DNA from: CBDDHT01 sp965228615
Lineage (GTDB): Bacteria > Pseudomonadota > Alphaproteobacteria > Rhizobiales > Methyloligellaceae
Direction: 5' to 3'
Length of the DNA: 64,000 nucleotides
NCBI GenBank assembly: GCA_965228615.1
Contig: CBDDHT010000003.1
Coordinates: 1,054,001-1,118,000 of the forward strand
How positions within the stretch are numbered: the stretch's first letter is position 1; each line of letters opens with the position of its first letter. The translations under genes and the position numbers were made by a program. The notes beneath the pieces are model-generated. The model searched no databases. It saw nothing but the letters and a program-made list of their open reading frames with translations, and was not told the DNA's origin. Positions 52,659 through 60,987 of this stretch are shown piece by piece.

Positions 52659-53083
52659 TTCACTATGCCTCCTTGCCGCGCTGCCGACCGCCGTCCGGAT
52701 TTGGTGTGGCAGTGGATCAGCCGCTGCGGGCCGGCGCATAGACTGCTGCGCCTGACCTGCATTGAATTGTTACGCCCGGTACAAGACTTGGGGTGTGTAG
52801 GTCAGTGGCAATTGACCAGTACGTAAATCGGAGGCAACAGAGCGCCGGCAACGGCGTCGGCGGATTGGCAGTCCCTTGTCCGGTGTAGCATTGGCGCCAG
52901 CCTCTGCTCCGCGCTCTTGATCAGAGCAAACCGCATCGTTCCGGTTTGTTTTCAGGAAGGGCTCACATATTGCGGCGGGATCACCCGCACTTACGTGACC
53001 AAGTGCCTAAGGCCTACACGTCCAATGGCGGGTGCTTCGAGAAAGAACCCGATAATCAGGCGCAAGACCGATGACAGAGAATG
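52659..53083. promoter_or_regulatory. Upstream region of the RTX protease gene
   Basis: 425 bases without a supported gene, probably the promoter of the leftward protease. Includes the inverted repeat GGTCA-N8-TGACC at 52799-52816. Confidence 0.45.
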
Positions 53084-53914
53084 TTATTGCAGGAGCGCGA
53101 TGACCGGCTTGTGACCACCTCGCCGTGCCAGTGAAAGCGCCGTATCACCATTCATTGCGCGCAATGACTTGTTGGCCCCTTTTGACAGAAAGAGTTTCAC
53201 AAGATCGGTCTTCCCCCAGGCGGCCCCGAACATCAACGGCGTCATGCCAGTGCGGGGTGCTGTTCTGTTGACGTCCGCACCGAGTGCGACAAGCGTGCGA
53301 ACAATATTGTCTTTTCCGGCCAGGATCGCCGCCACCAGTAATATGTCGCCGGCCCTTGGCCCATTGGGGTCGGCTCCCGCCCGGACCAGAAGCTTGACCG
53401 ATTCCGGCGTCCCTTCCATCACGTGACGCACAATAGCCGTAGCGCCACTTTGATCGCGTGCCTCGACATCCGCTCCCGCCTCAATCAGTAGCTTCAAGGC
53501 GTCGGCCGCATTCGGACTCCGCGATGCCGAGAACAGGGCCGTTGCTCCGGAGACGTCGCGCGCATTCACATTCGCGCCGGCCTCCACAAGCCGTTTCATC
53601 ACCTCCAGACGTCCATGGTACGCGGCCAACGTCAGAAGGCTGCTGCCCAAGAGTCTGGTATCCGGATCGTTGCCGCGATCGAGCCAGGCCTGAACGAAGA
53701 CCGTATCGCCCGATCGCGTCGCAGCGAAAATCTTGTCTTTTGCTTCCTGGGCCGGTAGGCGTTCCGCGTCCTTGAGCAGGGCATCGAGTTCCTGGATGGA
53801 CGGATCGTGTTCGGGGCGTGTCTGACCGATGGCGCTGGTTGCCGCCAGAACGTGAAGAACTGCCAGGATGCACATAAAAGAGCCCGGTCTGCGTGTTTCC
53901 ATTTTCGATTGCAT
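53084..53914 (-). CDS. Secreted ankyrin-repeat protein
   Basis: 276 residues with a signal peptide (residues about 12-30, ending SAIGQT). About five to six ankyrin repeats follow (SSLLTLAAYHGRLEVMKRLV, GADVEARDQSGATAI, GMTPLMFGAAWGKTDLVKLF and GDTALSLARRGGHKPVIALL). Ankyrin repeats bind partner proteins; a periplasmic location is unusual and suggests an adaptor or inhibitor. It lies 43 bases after the lectin gene, which follows an RTX protease, so the three form a probable operon protease-lectin-ankyrin. The start at 53914 has AAGGA upstream. Confidence 0.8.
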   Translation of the reverse strand: MQSKMETRRPGSFMCILAVLHVLAATSAIGQTRPEHDPSIQELDALLKDAERLPAQEAKDKIFAATRSGDTVFVQAWLDRGNDPDTRLLGSSLLTLAAYHGRLEVMKRLVEAGANVNARDVSGATALFSASRSPNAADALKLLIEAGADVEARDQSGATAIVRHVMEGTPESVKLLVRAGADPNGPRAGDILLVAAILAGKDNIVRTLVALGADVNRTAPRTGMTPLMFGAAWGKTDLVKLFLSKGANKSLRAMNGDTALSLARRGGHKPVIALLQ

Positions 53915-53957
53915 TGCTGGTCTTCCTTTTCGATCGGTCAGTCATAGAGGAGGTAAA

Positions 53958-54584
53958 TCAATTGCATTCGAGCCGCCGAACCACGCCCTCCTCATCCAGA
54001 AGTATGTTCAGGCGGCGGCGATCAAGGTCCGCCGTGCGAGGTTGTCGCGGCTTCAGGACACGCTTTCGGTCGACCGGGATCTCCTTGGCTACGGCCTCGG
54101 GCTTGCCGATGAGCCAGCGCCAACGTTGCGTATCGCAGTGATCGCCTTCCGACCGTTTCAACTCTGTGACCTGAGATGACCAGACGCGCCGGCCGTCGTC
54201 GTAGAGGACCAGCTCGCCATTATTCTCCAGCGTTAGCCGGTCGCCATCGGCGGGGCTCTCAAGCGTCCAGATGGCTTTGCTGCCGGCGTCGTAGACAGCC
54301 GGTCGGCCCGTTTCACCGAATGTCAGGCGCGCAGCGTTCCGGTTCCAACTACGCGTTTCCCAGATTACATGGATCAGCCCTGGCCCGACATGTAAGGGAT
54401 GGACGAACACATTGCCGGACCTCCCATCGAACGTCAGCATATATCTGCCGTTTTCCGACACCAACCGCTGGCCGCGATGGAGCGTTTGGCCGGATTGGAT
54501 AGTGTTGTTCGGATCGGCTTGCGACATGGGTGGGGACGCGGCAGACAAGATCAAAATGAGCCCGGCCAATGCGATGCGAACCAT
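53958..54584 (-). CDS. Secreted bulb-type (B-lectin) mannose-binding-like protein
   Basis: 208 residues from ATG 54584 with GAGGAG 10 bases upstream. Signal peptide ends near SQADP (residue 24). The mature region carries a B-lectin-type beta-prism with IQSGQTLHRGQRLVSENGRY at the start, RSGNVFVHPLHVGPG-like strands and a second repeat, LENNGELVLYDDGRRVWSS. The family binds mannose-type glycans, with Q-D-N-Y motif strands. C-terminal basic region unknown. It starts 26 bases after the end of the RTX protease, so it may target that protease or the cell to glycans. Binding residues should be checked before calling it an active lectin. Confidence 0.75.
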   Translation of the reverse strand: MVRIALAGLILILSAASPPMSQADPNNTIQSGQTLHRGQRLVSENGRYMLTFDGRSGNVFVHPLHVGPGLIHVIWETRSWNRNAARLTFGETGRPAVYDAGSKAIWTLESPADGDRLTLENNGELVLYDDGRRVWSSQVTELKRSEGDHCDTQRWRWLIGKPEAVAKEIPVDRKRVLKPRQPRTADLDRRRLNILLDEEGVVRRLECN

Positions 54585-54610
54585 GGATTCAAACTCCTCT
54601 GCGGGTGCGA

Positions 54611-56704
54611 TCAAAACAGGAAGTCATCGCTGTGCAGGTGTGATGCCTTGACGTCGAGAAGCGTCAGGACGTCGCCACCGCCGAAATCGATCACCGCGCC
54701 GAGTTCTTCCTGAACAATGGTGCCCTGGTCCTGCATCTGGACGAGGCTCGTGGCGGCGCTGTGGAAGCGCAAATCGATCGCGTCGTCCGAACCGGCGCCG
54801 GCGGCAAAATCGATGATCGTGTCCTTGCCGTCGCCTGTGTCGAACCGGAAGGTGTCGTCGCCGGCGCCGCCCAAGATCTGGTCCTCGCCGCGCATGCCCC
54901 GGATACTATTGTCCGAGGCGTTGCCGAAGATCTCATCATTGCCGTCGCCACCGATGGCATTCTCCATGTTCTTCAGGGCGAGCCGAACGCCATCGATCTT
55001 GCTCGTCGTTCCGTCGAGATGAATGATCGAATCCGATGTGACGGCGGCCGCGTTGACCGTGTCCGTGCCGCCGTTCTTGTCGGCGATCCGCGTCCGGTGG
55101 CCGGCATGCCCGGCAAAGTCCGAATACTCGTCAGTGAAGATATAGGCGTCGTTCACGGTGGGTGCGGCGCCGAATGTCTCAAGCTCGATATCATAGACCG
55201 TGATCTGAGCGCCGACCGTGTCGTCGACAACGCGCACATTCCATTCACCCTTGCTCTCCTCGCCGCGAAACGCCTGACTTTCGAATGTCCAGCTCCCGGA
55301 ATAGGAGAAAGGCATGCCGCCACCCAACGGGTTGGGCTCCAGGATGTCGCGGATGAGCTCGCTCGTCGTGCCCCCCGGGGACGTCAGATAAACCTCCAGG
55401 TCTTCGATCCGCGGCGCGTCGAAGTTCATGGTGACGGCGACGCGTTCGACATTCAGACTCTCCGTCTCGAAGGCCTTGAAGGTCTTTCCGGCCGGGTCGC
55501 CGCCTGGCGGATAATACTTGCCGGAGAAGACGGTCTCGAAGCTTTTGGTTTCGTTCGCGCTGGTCTGGGGCCCTTGGATCTGATGCCACGACTCCGCGAG
55601 CCGCACCGCCGCGTGCGCATCGACGAGACCGTATCCATAATCGTTGGAGAAATGCAGGCCGCCACCGTTCCAATGGTCGGCGCCATTCCATTGCCAGGGC
55701 TCGCGCTCGATTCCGTCCGTAGAGAAACCGTCTATGGCGCTGCCTACATGGCGGGCGGAATTGGCGAGGATGGTTTGGATGTCGCGCCAGCCAAGCCCCT
55801 CATTGGCCTCGAGCATCAGGGCGACGATGCCCGACACCATCGGCGCAGCCGCGGATGTGCCCCAGAAGTCGAAATTATAGTCGGTATCGTTATAGCCCTC
55901 GTCTCCCCTGCGGTCGGTCGTGACGACTTCACCGAAGAAGGGCGAGCCGAATGCCGCAACCAGGTTGGACGCGCCGAAGCTCGAATATTCCGAAACCGTA
56001 CCGTCGCGGTCGACAGCGGCGACAACGGTCTGGTGCGTGTCTCGCGACCAGGCATCGGCATTGGTATCGTAGTTGACTGGGTAGAGGTCAGGCTCCCAGG
56101 AGAAATCCTTATTCCGCGAATTGCCGGCAGACTTGACGATAGTGGTTCCGAGACCGTCCCGGCCGGTGGCGACAGCCTTGTCGATCGCCGCCTCTAGCTC
56201 TCCCAGAAGAGACGAGGAGAGGCCATTGCCGAAAATGGTCGATGAAAGATCGTTTATGCCGACGGAGAGATTGATGACGTCGGCGTCGGCGTGCTCGACG
56301 GCTCTGAGGATCGCGTCGCGCGTTTCAGCAAGGCTTTCATCGCCGATCCGGTTCCATGTCCGATAGCCGACGAGTTCCGCGTCATGGGCCACGCCGACGG
56401 TCCCGACGCCATTGTCGTCCGCGCCGATAATCCCCATGACGGCCGTGCCGTGCGGGTCGTGATCGCCACTGAAGTCCTCGCCGAAGGCATCGAAATCGGA
56501 ATTGGCGAAATCATAGTCGAGATCCTGATTGTAATTCGCCTCGAGGTCTTCATGGAGATAGTCAAACCCGTCGTCGATGACGGCCACACGGACGCCTGCG
56601 CCGGAATAATCGCCCCAGATGCCGGTAACGTTGAGATCATAGCCATCACCGGGGTTCCACAAATGCCATTGCTTGGGAAAAATCATGTCGCTGGGGATCG
56701 CCAT
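54611..56704 (-). CDS. Secreted subtilisin-like (S8) protease with P-domain and short RTX tail
   Basis: 697 residues. Catalytic triad: Asp44 in VAVIDDGFDYLHED, His85 in DPHGTAVMG and Ser284 in WGTSAAAPMVSG. A P-domain follows at about 390-510 (SGSWTFESQAFRGEESKG), then RTX-like GGDGNDEIFGNASDN repeats at 595-640 and a C-terminal DFLF ending that matches the larger protease. No signal peptide, consistent with type I export. It resembles the 955-residue protease but lacks that protein's N-terminal region and most of its RTX repeats. The next gene is the lectin, so the protease leads that operon. Confidence 0.88.
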   Translation of the reverse strand: MAIPSDMIFPKQWHLWNPGDGYDLNVTGIWGDYSGAGVRVAVIDDGFDYLHEDLEANYNQDLDYDFANSDFDAFGEDFSGDHDPHGTAVMGIIGADDNGVGTVGVAHDAELVGYRTWNRIGDESLAETRDAILRAVEHADADVINLSVGINDLSSTIFGNGLSSSLLGELEAAIDKAVATGRDGLGTTIVKSAGNSRNKDFSWEPDLYPVNYDTNADAWSRDTHQTVVAAVDRDGTVSEYSSFGASNLVAAFGSPFFGEVVTTDRRGDEGYNDTDYNFDFWGTSAAAPMVSGIVALMLEANEGLGWRDIQTILANSARHVGSAIDGFSTDGIEREPWQWNGADHWNGGGLHFSNDYGYGLVDAHAAVRLAESWHQIQGPQTSANETKSFETVFSGKYYPPGGDPAGKTFKAFETESLNVERVAVTMNFDAPRIEDLEVYLTSPGGTTSELIRDILEPNPLGGGMPFSYSGSWTFESQAFRGEESKGEWNVRVVDDTVGAQITVYDIELETFGAAPTVNDAYIFTDEYSDFAGHAGHRTRIADKNGGTDTVNAAAVTSDSIIHLDGTTSKIDGVRLALKNMENAIGGDGNDEIFGNASDNSIRGMRGEDQILGGAGDDTFRFDTGDGKDTIIDFAAGAGSDDAIDLRFHSAATSLVQMQDQGTIVQEELGAVIDFGGGDVLTLLDVKASHLHSDDFLF

Positions 56705-57024
56705 CCTTCATCTCCCGCTTCGGTTGCGCATCGGCATGGTCGGTGTATTCCGAAGACTGGTGCGGCCAATGCTCAACATTCAAGTGGAGGGTTGAGGTAA
56801 AACCGGCTCAACATTCAGGTGTACGGGAGGTAACACCATCAATGGCGCTGGTGAGGTATCGGCATCACATGCCGTTGGTCCGCCCGTTGTGCGGCATTTA
56901 CCCCGCCGTCCCATATCCGAGGTTCAGCCGGCATTCGGATCGCCGGACGGGCGCCTTTCCCCATTTGGGCATGTCGGAAAGGCATGATAGCCTCGGTTTT
57001 AAGCCCGCTTCGGGAGACTCGGAC
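56705..57024. promoter_or_regulatory. Intergenic region with direct repeats and CTCAAC-N13-GTTGAG palindrome
   Basis: About 320 bases between divergent genes. GCTCAACATTCAAGTG (56771-56786) and GCTCAACATTCAGGTG (56806-56821) are near-identical direct repeats 35 bases apart. Within the first, CTCAAC (56772) and GTTGAG (56791) form a spaced inverted repeat reminiscent of MerR-type operators. Confidence 0.45.
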
Positions 57025-58707
57025 ATGCGGCGAGCTATTCTTCCAATGTTGTTTGCCTGGACGTTCGTCAACTGGGCGCCAGCTGAGACCCTCGCAAGCA
57101 CTCGGGTGGCGCTCGTGCTCGGCAATTCCGCCTATGAACATACTCGAGAGCTTCCAAATCCGACGAACGACGCTGCTGCAATCGCCGAAACATTGAAGGG
57201 TCTCGGGTTTGACAGTGTGACACTGAAGCTCAACCAGGGCTATAGCGGGATGCGTGAGAGCATTCGGGCCTTCGGCCGTGTGGCCAGGAGCGCGGACGTA
57301 GCCCTGGTCTACTATGCCGGCCATGGTCTCGAGCTAGGGCGGCAGAACTATCTCGTGCCAGTCGATGCGAAACTCGAGACAGACGATGATCTGCGCTTCG
57401 AAGCCGTGACCCTGGACGACGTCCTGTATTCGGTGCGCCGCGCCGGAAAACTGCGCCTGGTTATACTGGACGCCTGTCGGAATAATCCGCTTTCTTCCGC
57501 CATGGATCTTGCCGGCGGCGTCACGCGCAGTGTCAGCCGTGGCTTCGCGCGCATCGAGCCGACAGGCGACGTGCTGGTCGCCTATGCCGCGAAGCATGGC
57601 ACGGTGGCGGAGGATGGAGACGGGCGCCACAGCCCCTACGCGGCGGCGTTGCTGAAGCATCTGCCCACGCCAGGGCTGGATGTCGGCTTCTTGTTCAGGC
57701 GAGTTCGTTCGGCTGTGCTGGACACGACTTCGCGGCGGCAAGAGCCGTTCACCTATGGGTCGCTGGGCGATGAGAATGTCTACTTGGTTCCGCCCTCTTC
57801 GACCAAGGATGCGATCCCGCGGCCGGCATTGCCTGCAGCAACGTCGAGCGCTGCAGCCGAGGCCTGGAATGTGGTGCAAGACTCGATGGCAAAGGAAGAC
57901 TTAGAGGCCTTTGTCGCTGCTTTCCCCGGTAGCTTCTATGCCAAATTGGCAGCCAATCGGCTCAATAAACTGGACGGTGCAACGATCGCTGCAACCACAC
58001 CCTCGAACGGTACTGACATGCAGGATGACTCCAGGAGGCACTCAACCGATAAAGAGTCTAAGAAGGTGGCCAACGAGCCATTCCTAACGCGCCTGGCGGC
58101 ATATTCGGATATCCGAGACATTTCATCCGACGTCAAACATGTTGAGGAGTGGAGCCACCCCCAGGAGTTTGTCGTCTGGCGTGATCGTGCAAGCGTGCGA
58201 AGCGGGCCTGATGCGTCTTTTCCGCAAATAAAGCGGCTCGATAACCAAGCCAAAATCAGAATAATTGGAAAGCTGTCGATACACAGCAACACCAGCCGGA
58301 CAACGCCGGCAAGATGGTTCATCGCCAAAATCGGTCAGAAAACGATCGGCTTCATCTCATCGAATGCAATCGCATCACAAAAATTCTTACCTGAAATTGA
58401 AGGCGCCACAGCGGTAAAGAAAAGTTGGCAGGAATTGAGGGGTCGAATAGAGCACGAAAATTCTGGAACATATGCAAGATACGCAGGAGAATTTATCCGC
58501 TCATTCATGAAGGATGACGGTTACAGCTATATTATTTGGTTTAGAAATAGCACGGCCTACCTGACAACCGATGCCTCTCCTTTCCAGAAGAAATATCGAA
58601 TTTCCACGTGGGGAATGGGTCTTTTACAGCTCAATACCACAGATATTCGCAACATCAATTCAAGCGTATCAACAAGGATTTGGGATTGGCCGTCGACAAG
58701 CGAATAG
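57025..58707 (+). CDS. Exported caspase-family (peptidase C14-like) protein
   Basis: 560 residues from ATG 57025 (GGGAG 9 bases upstream). Signal peptide near residues 1-24. Caspase p20-like catalytic residues: His100 in YYAGHGLELG and Cys151 in ILDACRNNPLSS. The p20-like opening VALVLGNSAYEHTRELPNPT is typical of bacterial caspase (orthocaspase) proteins. After a linker with FPGSFYAKLAANRLNKLDG (shared with the second caspase in this cluster), an SH3-type segment starts near WRDRASVRSG, and a long C-terminal domain is unassigned. Periplasmic location differs from cytoplasmic defence caspases. Substrate unknown. Confidence 0.82.
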   Translation: MRRAILPMLFAWTFVNWAPAETLASTRVALVLGNSAYEHTRELPNPTNDAAAIAETLKGLGFDSVTLKLNQGYSGMRESIRAFGRVARSADVALVYYAGHGLELGRQNYLVPVDAKLETDDDLRFEAVTLDDVLYSVRRAGKLRLVILDACRNNPLSSAMDLAGGVTRSVSRGFARIEPTGDVLVAYAAKHGTVAEDGDGRHSPYAAALLKHLPTPGLDVGFLFRRVRSAVLDTTSRRQEPFTYGSLGDENVYLVPPSSTKDAIPRPALPAATSSAAAEAWNVVQDSMAKEDLEAFVAAFPGSFYAKLAANRLNKLDGATIAATTPSNGTDMQDDSRRHSTDKESKKVANEPFLTRLAAYSDIRDISSDVKHVEEWSHPQEFVVWRDRASVRSGPDASFPQIKRLDNQAKIRIIGKLSIHSNTSRTTPARWFIAKIGQKTIGFISSNAIASQKFLPEIEGATAVKKSWQELRGRIEHENSGTYARYAGEFIRSFMKDDGYSYIIWFRNSTAYLTTDASPFQKKYRISTWGMGLLQLNTTDIRNINSSVSTRIWDWPSTSE

Positions 58708-59042
58708 AGCATTTTGACCAAAAGATTCGATCGGCTCAAGAAACCGACTGGTCGAAGAGATATTAGTTGGTCCGTAGGATTCCTCGTCCGGGTGTTTTCG
58801 GACAGTCGAAGACGGAACTCCAAGTCTAGCGTGACCATCTGATCATTGATTGCTCGGTAAAAAAGGTGCCTGTGGCGATAGCCTCGGCGCTGTCCCTTTC
58901 CCTTGGCCGCGATTGGCAGGCAGATAGAGCGCAGCCGAGCGCTCGTCGGGTCGGAGCGTCGGCAGCAGGCGAGCCCGGCTTGCATCAACTGCCGGCGCAA
59001 TCGCAGCATCTTTGCGCTTGCACCGGCAAACGTCGCTGAGTC
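58708..59042. other. Intergenic region between the caspase and small Cys-rich genes
   Basis: 335 bases without a supported gene; overlapping frames show no motifs. Downstream of both the rightward caspase and the leftward Cys-rich gene, it should hold terminators, but no strong hairpin with a U-tract was recognised. Confidence 0.45.
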
Positions 59043-59333
59043 TCAAAAGAGCTTCAGGCAGCAACCCGGATTAAACGGGTCAAGCCGCCCACCGGCGTTC
59101 AGGTCACACCGGTAGTAGTTGGGCTTACAGGTCACCGTCGATGGCCGGCCCGCCAAAGGCGACCAGCAGCAGCCTGGATTGGCCGGATCGATCCGTCCAC
59201 CGGCATTCAGGTTGCATTGGTAGTAGTTCTTGCGACATGTCTGGGCATCGGCCGAGTCAACCGTTGCAATTGTGATTATGGCAAGCGTCAACACGCCCAG
59301 GATCCCCGCTCGGAGATAGTCTGCTTTCATCAT
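59043..59333 (-). CDS. Small secreted protein with duplicated cysteine motif
   Basis: 96 residues from ATG 59333 with GAGGAG about 8 bases upstream. Signal peptide (cleavage near SADAQT, residue 31). The mature part consists of two copies of the same ~24-residue module, C-x-x-NYYxCxLNAGGRxDPxNPGCC, separated by a linker with SPLAGRPSTVT. The cysteines probably form disulfides. No family recognised. It lies in the caspase/RTX cluster between divergent partners and could be an extracellular effector, inhibitor or structural peptide. Confidence 0.65.
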   Translation of the reverse strand: MMKADYLRAGILGVLTLAIITIATVDSADAQTCRKNYYQCNLNAGGRIDPANPGCCWSPLAGRPSTVTCKPNYYRCDLNAGGRLDPFNPGCCLKLF

Positions 59334-59867
59334 TAGTCCACTCCTCAATCGTCATGAGTTGCTTTTCAAAAAGCGTATGCTTCGCGCTCGACGACCCGGC
59401 GCCGTCCATTCCGCGAATGCCGCATCGCTTCAGCATTGAAATGGGACGGCCATGCAACTGTTGGGTTGCAGCGAAATGGTCTTCGGGCAACGATCAGCGG
59501 TCTCTAAAGGTCCGTGCAGATGCCCATGCACACCTAGAAGCATTCCTTCCGAGCAAAATAGCGATCGTGCCGCCAACAAAGAACAGCGTTCGTGCCGTAA
59601 AGACCAATGGCATCAAGCCGAATTCTGACCACTCCAATCGATCAATGGACTCTTGGAATGACTCAGGGATCCAATGGGTTCGAATGACCATCAGGGCAGA
59701 CCGAAACAATGCCCAAGAGCCAAACGGAGAATGCATCACTACCCATTACGCCGGAGCAGGCGCCTGTCATGTTCCGTTTACCTGCCGGCGACCCAGCGTT
59801 TCCCGCCAATCAACATATCCCGGTCAATGAACGTTGGTTATCAGTCCGGAACGCGGAGGATCAGGAA
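59334..59867. promoter_or_regulatory. Region upstream of the RTX protein gene
   Basis: About 530 bases without a convincing gene; frames here have no motif. The promoter for the rightward RTX gene and the leftward Cys-rich gene should lie here. An in-frame upstream ATG at 59709 extends the RTX gene by 53 residues of low complexity. Confidence 0.4.
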
Positions 59868-60806
59868 ATGGCGAAAATCATCAATGGCGACGACAAGGTC
59901 AATTTTCTCTACGGCGAACATGGCGTAGAGAACGTCATCTATGGACATGGCGAGGACGACTGGATTTATGGCGGCAAACTTAGCGACAAGCTCTTCGGCG
60001 GCGGCCACGACGACAGGCTCATGGGCAACTACGGCGTCGACTATCTCTATGGAGAAAAAGGTCAGGACCGCCTCTATGGCGGAGAGGGAAAGGATGAACT
60101 TTATGGTGGAGACGACAATGATTGGCTCGAAGGCGGCTGGGACTCCGACTATCTCGATGGCGGCTCCGGAATTGATACCGCAAGCTATGAAAATGCTAAC
60201 ACGTCTGTCGAAGTCGATCTCAACCTCGGTAGGGGCTTTAGGGGCGAGTCGAAGGATGACGAACTCGTCAGCATCGAGAACCTAGTTGGTGGCCGATACG
60301 ATGATGTGTTTTATGGCGACGTAAATGACAATGTGATCAGAGGGAACGCCGGCAAAGATACGATTCACGGACGCGCCGGCGAGGATTGGTTAATTGGCGG
60401 AGACGATAGCGATTTCCTCTACGGCGGCGAGCATGTTGACAAACTCGTCGGTGGCAGCGGCGATGACGAACTTTACGGCGGCAGCCATGGTGATCACCTG
60501 GATGGTGGCATCGGGAGTGATACGCTCACGGGAGGCAGCGGGAGTGATTATTTTTATTGCCATGAGCCGAATAATTTTTTCGCAGACAAAGACGTCATCA
60601 CCGACTTCGAAGCCGGCAGCGATACCATCTATTTGCAGGGCGGTTACATTACAAACTGGTCCGACCTCCTCGACGCCTCAGATGGCGACTTTATGATGCA
60701 ATCCGGCAATGACGTCACGATCTGGCTGAATGGTGAAGGCGTTCACTCCGTGACCTTGCAGAATACGGATATGAACGATCTGTCAGCATCGGACTTCATA
60801 TTCTAG
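59868..60806 (+). CDS. RTX calcium-binding repeat protein
   Basis: 312 residues from ATG 59868, chosen because GGAGGA lies 7 bases upstream; ATG 59709 would add a Pro-rich leader. Nearly the whole chain is Gly-Asp-rich nonapeptide repeats (for example KDELYGGDDNDWLEGG) that fold as a calcium beta-roll, with a C-terminal DFIF ending like the RTX proteases. No catalytic domain is visible, so it may be a carrier, surface-layer or biofilm matrix protein. Export would need a type I system, not present here. A terminator-like hairpin follows. Confidence 0.8.
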   Translation: MAKIINGDDKVNFLYGEHGVENVIYGHGEDDWIYGGKLSDKLFGGGHDDRLMGNYGVDYLYGEKGQDRLYGGEGKDELYGGDDNDWLEGGWDSDYLDGGSGIDTASYENANTSVEVDLNLGRGFRGESKDDELVSIENLVGGRYDDVFYGDVNDNVIRGNAGKDTIHGRAGEDWLIGGDDSDFLYGGEHVDKLVGGSGDDELYGGSHGDHLDGGIGSDTLTGGSGSDYFYCHEPNNFFADKDVITDFEAGSDTIYLQGGYITNWSDLLDASDGDFMMQSGNDVTIWLNGEGVHSVTLQNTDMNDLSASDFIF

Positions 60807-60814
60807 ATTGTTAC

Positions 60815-60855
60815 GAAATTCCGTCCTGATTGCTTATGCTTAAGGACGGAATTTC
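60815..60855 (+). terminator. Stem-loop after the RTX gene
   Basis: GAAATTCCGTCCT and AGGACGGAATTTC form a perfect 13-bp inverted repeat with a 15-base loop just after the stop codon. No clear U-tract follows, but the length and position make it a good terminator or mRNA-end stabiliser. Confidence 0.6.
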
Positions 60856-60987
60856 CGACTGTTCTATCGTTGTTTGAAGAAGCGTTGACGATTGGACTGG
60901 TTGATTATCGGTGAGGACTGACCATTGCCGGCGGCAATTATCGTGATAATCTAACCTTGCAAGAGAATTGAGAGGCGGGAGAGCGCA

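Noticed and set aside
54761..56197. 478-codon plus-strand frame
   Set aside because: Antisense to an S8 protease with intact catalytic triad; no recognisable protein features.
59494..59739. 81-codon minus-strand frame with a hydrophobic stretch
   Set aside because: No ribosome site and no family; hydrophobic run is short and could be chance.
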